From JBFLYO01 sp040756745 (lineage in GTDB: Bacteria > Bacteroidota > Ignavibacteria > UBA10030 > UBA6906): 7,676 bases of DNA. Shown piece by piece: positions 4,814 to 7,676 of this stretch. Below the pieces are notes generated by a model. The model did not search any database, had not been told where the DNA came from, and saw only the letters and a list, made by a program, of their open reading frames with translations. The stretch spans positions 1 to 7,676 of the forward strand of contig JBFLYO010000061.1 in assembly GCA_040756745.1 (NCBI GenBank), read 5' to 3'. Every line of letters begins with the position of its first letter. The stretch's first letter is position 1. The position numbers and the translations under genes were made by a program.

Positions 4814-5515
4814 TTATACTCCTTGGAATAATCGCTGAGCCAGAAACTCGGGAAGCCCTGCCGCGCGGATCGCGCGCGCAGTCGTCTGAATGTCGTACGG
4901 CACGCGAACCATCGTGAACTCCTGGTTCTCGGTGTTGAACATCCCAAACGCCGCCTGCGCGTTGCCGTCGCGCGGCTGACCGACGCTCCCCACATTGATG
5001 ATGTGTCGGCGTCCAGCGGCATACTTGTTCACCGTCCCGTCTTCGCCGATGATGACGGGAACGTGGGTGTGGCCGATGAAGCAGAGGGGGGTCGTAAAGG
5101 CGGCGAAGTTTTCTTTGGCTGCGCGCATGGTCAGGACATAGGTCCATGCCTCGGGATTCAGCGGTGAGGAATGGGCGAGCGTGATCCCGTTCTGCTCCGT
5201 CGCGCAGGGAAGTCCCCGGAGGAACTCCTGGTTCTCCTCCGTCACTGCGGTGCGCGTCCATTGAATGGCACTCAGCCCGTAATGGTTGAAGTCCGACAGA
5301 GGCGTGTCGCCGACAAGCCCGCTGTCATGGTTCCCCTTCAGAATGACCGCGCAGCGGTCACGCACCAGGTCCACGCATTCGTTCGGAAACGGCCCGTAGC
5401 CCACAGTGTCGCCGAGGCAGTAGAGGACATCGGCCTTCATTTCACCGGCCGTCTTCAAAACCTCCTGCAGCGCCGGCAGATTACCGTGAACGTCCGAGAG
5501 AATCGCAATGAGCAT
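4814..5515 (-). CDS. Calcineurin-like metallophosphoesterase
   Basis: The 233-residue protein has the full binuclear-metal signature of the calcineurin-like phosphoesterases: SDVHGN (D8, H10), LGDTVGYGP (D36), KGNHD (N62, H63, D64), LAHSSP (H115) and FIGHTHVP (H149, H151). NVGSVGQPRDG (174-184) closes the site, as in the small cytoplasmic YfcE/DR1281-like phosphodiesterases. These act on phosphodiester or nucleotide substrates; the substrate here cannot be read from sequence. There is no signal peptide or membrane segment. Length is normal for the group and all metal ligands are present. The ATG at 5515 starts directly at the first beta strand (MLIAILSDVHG), so it is secure despite no clear Shine-Dalgarno. 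The gene is divergent from the SLBB gene, with about 40 bp between starts. Confidence 0.93.
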   Translation of the reverse strand: MLIAILSDVHGNLPALQEVLKTAGEMKADVLYCLGDTVGYGPFPNECVDLVRDRCAVILKGNHDSGLVGDTPLSDFNHYGLSAIQWTRTAVTEENQEFLRGLPCATEQNGITLAHSSPLNPEAWTYVLTMRAAKENFAAFTTPLCFIGHTHVPVIIGEDGTVNKYAAGRRHIINVGSVGQPRDGNAQAAFGMFNTENQEFTMVRVPYDIQTTARAIRAAGLPEFLAQRLFQGV

Positions 5516-5555
5516 GAGCGGGATTCACAACTTCATGGGTGGTACAATTAATCAC

Positions 5556-7676
5556 ATGGCTTCCCAAAAAACAACTCAGAACATTCTGTCGTTCCGCTTC
5601 TTCTCGGTTCTTCTTCTTTCGCTGATTGTCGCGCAGGCGGGAGTGCAGAGTCAGACACGGGAGCAGGTCCGCGCCGAGGCAGAAGGCACCCTGCAGAGAA
5701 TGACCCCTGCCGAAATCGAACAAAAGCTCAAGGACCTCGGGCTCACGCGGGATGAAGCGGTGGCGAAGGCAAGGGAGTACGGGATCAGTCTCGAAGACTA
5801 CCTCTCCCGCCTCCGGCTCGTCCAGGAGGGGGAGCCGGGCACTCTCCTTGGCAGGGGTGACCAGCAGCTGCGATCGGATCCCCGGCTCGGCGCACACCGT
5901 CCAAGCTACATCTTCCTCGGCGATCTCGACACGCTGGTTGCCGGGAAGAGACTCCCGAAAGCCCGGCAGCGGATCCCCGTGCCCGGCTTTGAAGCGCGGT
6001 ATGGCGTGGACAGTCTCTTGCAGCCGTACGGCTTCGACCTGTTTCAGAATGAGTCGACATTCTTCACGCCATCGCAATCGGCGGCCCCTCCCCCATCCTA
6101 TGCTCTCGGACCAGGCGACGAGATCACCATCACCCTCTGGGGGGAGACCCGGTACTCGTTTCAGGGGGTGGTGAACAGAGAAGGGAACCTCGTTGTCCCG
6201 GATGTCGGCCCGGTCAGTGCGAGCGGCCTGACGCTTCTCCAATTTCAGTCGAAGCTGCTCAACAGGATGTCGTCCGTTTATGCGAGTCTGCTTGGCGGCC
6301 CGCGCGCCCGCACGCACCTCGACGTGTCGCTTGGGAAACTCAAGAACATCCAGATCTTTGTAACGGGCGAGGTGATGCGGCCGGGGGGGTATTCCATTCC
6401 TTCGATGTCGACTATCCTCACGGCGCTCTACGCTGCGGGGGGGCCCACCATCAGCGGAAGCATGAGGAACATCCACATCATCCGGCGGGGGGAGAAACAC
6501 CTGACCGCAGACCTCTATGAGTATCTACTCCGGATGGAAACTGCCAGCGATCAGCACCTCATGGACGGCGATATCATTTTCGTCGGCCCCGCCGTCCGCC
6601 GCGTCGCGCTGGTGGGGGCGGTCGTGCGTGAAGCTATCTACGAAGTTGCCGACGCGGAAACGCTCGGAGACCTGCTCCGCATGGCCGGCGGGCTCCGGTT
6701 CTCTGCTTCGACCAAACGTGCCTACCTTGAGCGCATCGTCCCGTTCAGGGAGCGGAAGCTGTACGACAAGGACCTTGTCCACTTTAACCTGGAATTCCCT
6801 TCGGTCGACGACCTCCTTGCGAGCAAGGAGAAGCTTGAGAACGGCGACGTGGTGCGGATCTTCACAATTGATTATCTCCCCTACAACCGTGTCGATATCG
6901 CAGGACCGGTCTATAAACCGGGGCGCTACGCATTGACGCCGGGGATGCGCGTGGCGGACTTGATCCATATCGCCGACAGCCTTCGTCGAAGCACGTTCGC
7001 CGAGCGCGGGACCGTTTCTCGCCTCCTCCCCGACCTGCGCCGGGAAATCCTCCCATTCAACCTCCGCAGGGCGCTCGAGGGTGACGGCAACGAGAATCTG
7101 CTCCTGAAGAACGAAGACAGCGTCATCGTCTATGCCGAAAGTCTTTTCTATCCGCAGAGGAACGTGACAATCACCGGCGCTGTCCGCTGGCCCGGCAAAT
7201 ACCTCAGGAGAGAGCAAATGACCGTGGGGGACCTGATCGTCATGGCGGGAGGGCTGACGGAGTCGGGCACAGTGTCCGGGATCGAGGTGGCGCGCATGGA
7301 CACCGTGGAGGTGGGCAAATACAGCAAAGTATACAAAGTCGACCTGCCGCGCGACTACTGGACGGGGGGCGCTGAGGATTTTCTGCTCAGCGATCACGAT
7401 ATCGTCTCGATCCACGAAAACCCGAAGTACACTCCCCCGAAGTCCGTTGTGATTACCGGCTATGTGATGCTGCCGGGGACGTACGCGATCAGGTATTCGG
7501 GTGAGCGGCTGGCCGACCTGTTTAGACGCTCAGGGGGACTTCGCGTGGGGGCGTATCTCGAGGGGTCGCGACTCTTCAGGAAGTTCAACAATGCGGGCCT
7601 CGTTCCGCTGAATTTCAATGAGGCGCTCGCTGACGAATCATCCCGCGATAATGTCGTCCTGTATGACGGCGATTCC
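5556..7676 (+). CDS. Polysaccharide export/biosynthesis protein with multiple SLBB domains (3' end beyond window)
   Basis: An open frame of 707 codons runs to the last base with no stop. The N-terminus is a Sec signal peptide (hydrophobic core about 12-27, ending AQA-GVQSQ) without a lipobox, unlike Wza. A charged helical region follows (about 45-85). The polysaccharide-export domain begins near 180 (YALGPGDEITITLWGE). At least five SLBB-type repeats follow, recognised by VxITGxVxxPGxY and DLxxxAGGL: VTGEVMRPGGY (269), VALVGAVVREAIY (350), VDIAGPVYKPGRY (446), VTITGAVRWPGKY (537) and VVITGYVMLPGTY (631). Such proteins form or line an outer-membrane channel for capsule or exopolysaccharide. 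ATG codons at 5514, 5535 and 5556 are all in frame; I chose 5556 because it leaves a normal signal peptide, though none has a clear Shine-Dalgarno. Its partner genes would lie past the window end. Confidence 0.92.
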   Translation, partial: MASQKTTQNILSFRFFSVLLLSLIVAQAGVQSQTREQVRAEAEGTLQRMTPAEIEQKLKDLGLTRDEAVAKAREYGISLEDYLSRLRLVQEGEPGTLLGRGDQQLRSDPRLGAHRPSYIFLGDLDTLVAGKRLPKARQRIPVPGFEARYGVDSLLQPYGFDLFQNESTFFTPSQSAAPPPSYALGPGDEITITLWGETRYSFQGVVNREGNLVVPDVGPVSASGLTLLQFQSKLLNRMSSVYASLLGGPRARTHLDVSLGKLKNIQIFVTGEVMRPGGYSIPSMSTILTALYAAGGPTISGSMRNIHIIRRGEKHLTADLYEYLLRMETASDQHLMDGDIIFVGPAVRRVALVGAVVREAIYEVADAETLGDLLRMAGGLRFSASTKRAYLERIVPFRERKLYDKDLVHFNLEFPSVDDLLASKEKLENGDVVRIFTIDYLPYNRVDIAGPVYKPGRYALTPGMRVADLIHIADSLRRSTFAERGTVSRLLPDLRREILPFNLRRALEGDGNENLLLKNEDSVIVYAESLFYPQRNVTITGAVRWPGKYLRREQMTVGDLIVMAGGLTESGTVSGIEVARMDTVEVGKYSKVYKVDLPRDYWTGGAEDFLLSDHDIVSIHENPKYTPPKSVVITGYVMLPGTYAIRYSGERLADLFRRSGGLRVGAYLEGSRLFRKFNNAGLVPLNFNEALADESSRDNVVLYDGDS

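Noticed and set aside
5481..6500. Long minus-strand frame opposite the SLBB gene
   Set aside because: Shadow of the plus-strand gene, which has a clear signal peptide and SLBB motifs; it also overlaps the metallophosphoesterase start.

Overview
The window looks like a chromosomal segment from a GC-rich, probably uncultured Gram-negative bacterium. A lineage near Bacteroidota/Ignavibacteria/Chlorobi (FCB group) is my best guess. The reasons are a lipoprotein MltD-type transglycosylase with a LysM tail, a long non-lipoprotein multi-SLBB polysaccharide-export protein, a tRNA gene without an encoded CCA, and a tRNA promoter whose -10 also fits the Bacteroidota TAnnTTTG motif. This is inference; no marker gene here fixes the phylum.

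Layout. Positions 1-1107 hold a REP-associated tyrosine transposase gene (RAYT, minus strand, 349-894). A 36-bp tandem array lies on its left (41-267) and a 47-bp hairpin array on its right (974-1107). The two arrays share a palindromic core in opposite orientations. Next come a good promoter (1148-1176) and mltD (1210-3492, plus strand), which converges with a small hypothetical gene with a nuclease-like motif (3499-3924, minus). Positions 4019-4602 are a compact unit of about 584 bp: a GIY-YIG endonuclease gene with paired palindromes on both sides, bounded by an 11-bp direct repeat (4008-4018 and 4603-4613). The right copy of that repeat is the 3' end of a tRNA-Ser(GCU) gene (4604-4693, minus). 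Beyond the tRNA promoter lie a calcineurin-like metallophosphoesterase gene (4814-5515, minus) and, divergent from it, a polysaccharide-export/SLBB gene (5556 to the window end, plus) that is cut off by the window.

How it fits together. MltD and the SLBB protein are ordinary envelope functions: peptidoglycan remodelling and polysaccharide export. The striking part is two separate enzyme-plus-palindrome loci about 3 kb apart. One has the known RAYT/REP architecture. The other has the same symmetric layout, but a GIY-YIG nuclease replaces the HUH transposase, and it sits at a tRNA 3' end between att-like direct repeats. The second locus is the best candidate in this window for a poorly described mobile or palindrome-dispersing system.

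Gene-free stretches. Positions 1-40 and 268-348 show nothing I can name. Positions 895-1209 hold the right REP array and the mltD promoter. Positions 4694-4813 hold the tRNA promoter and nothing else recognisable.
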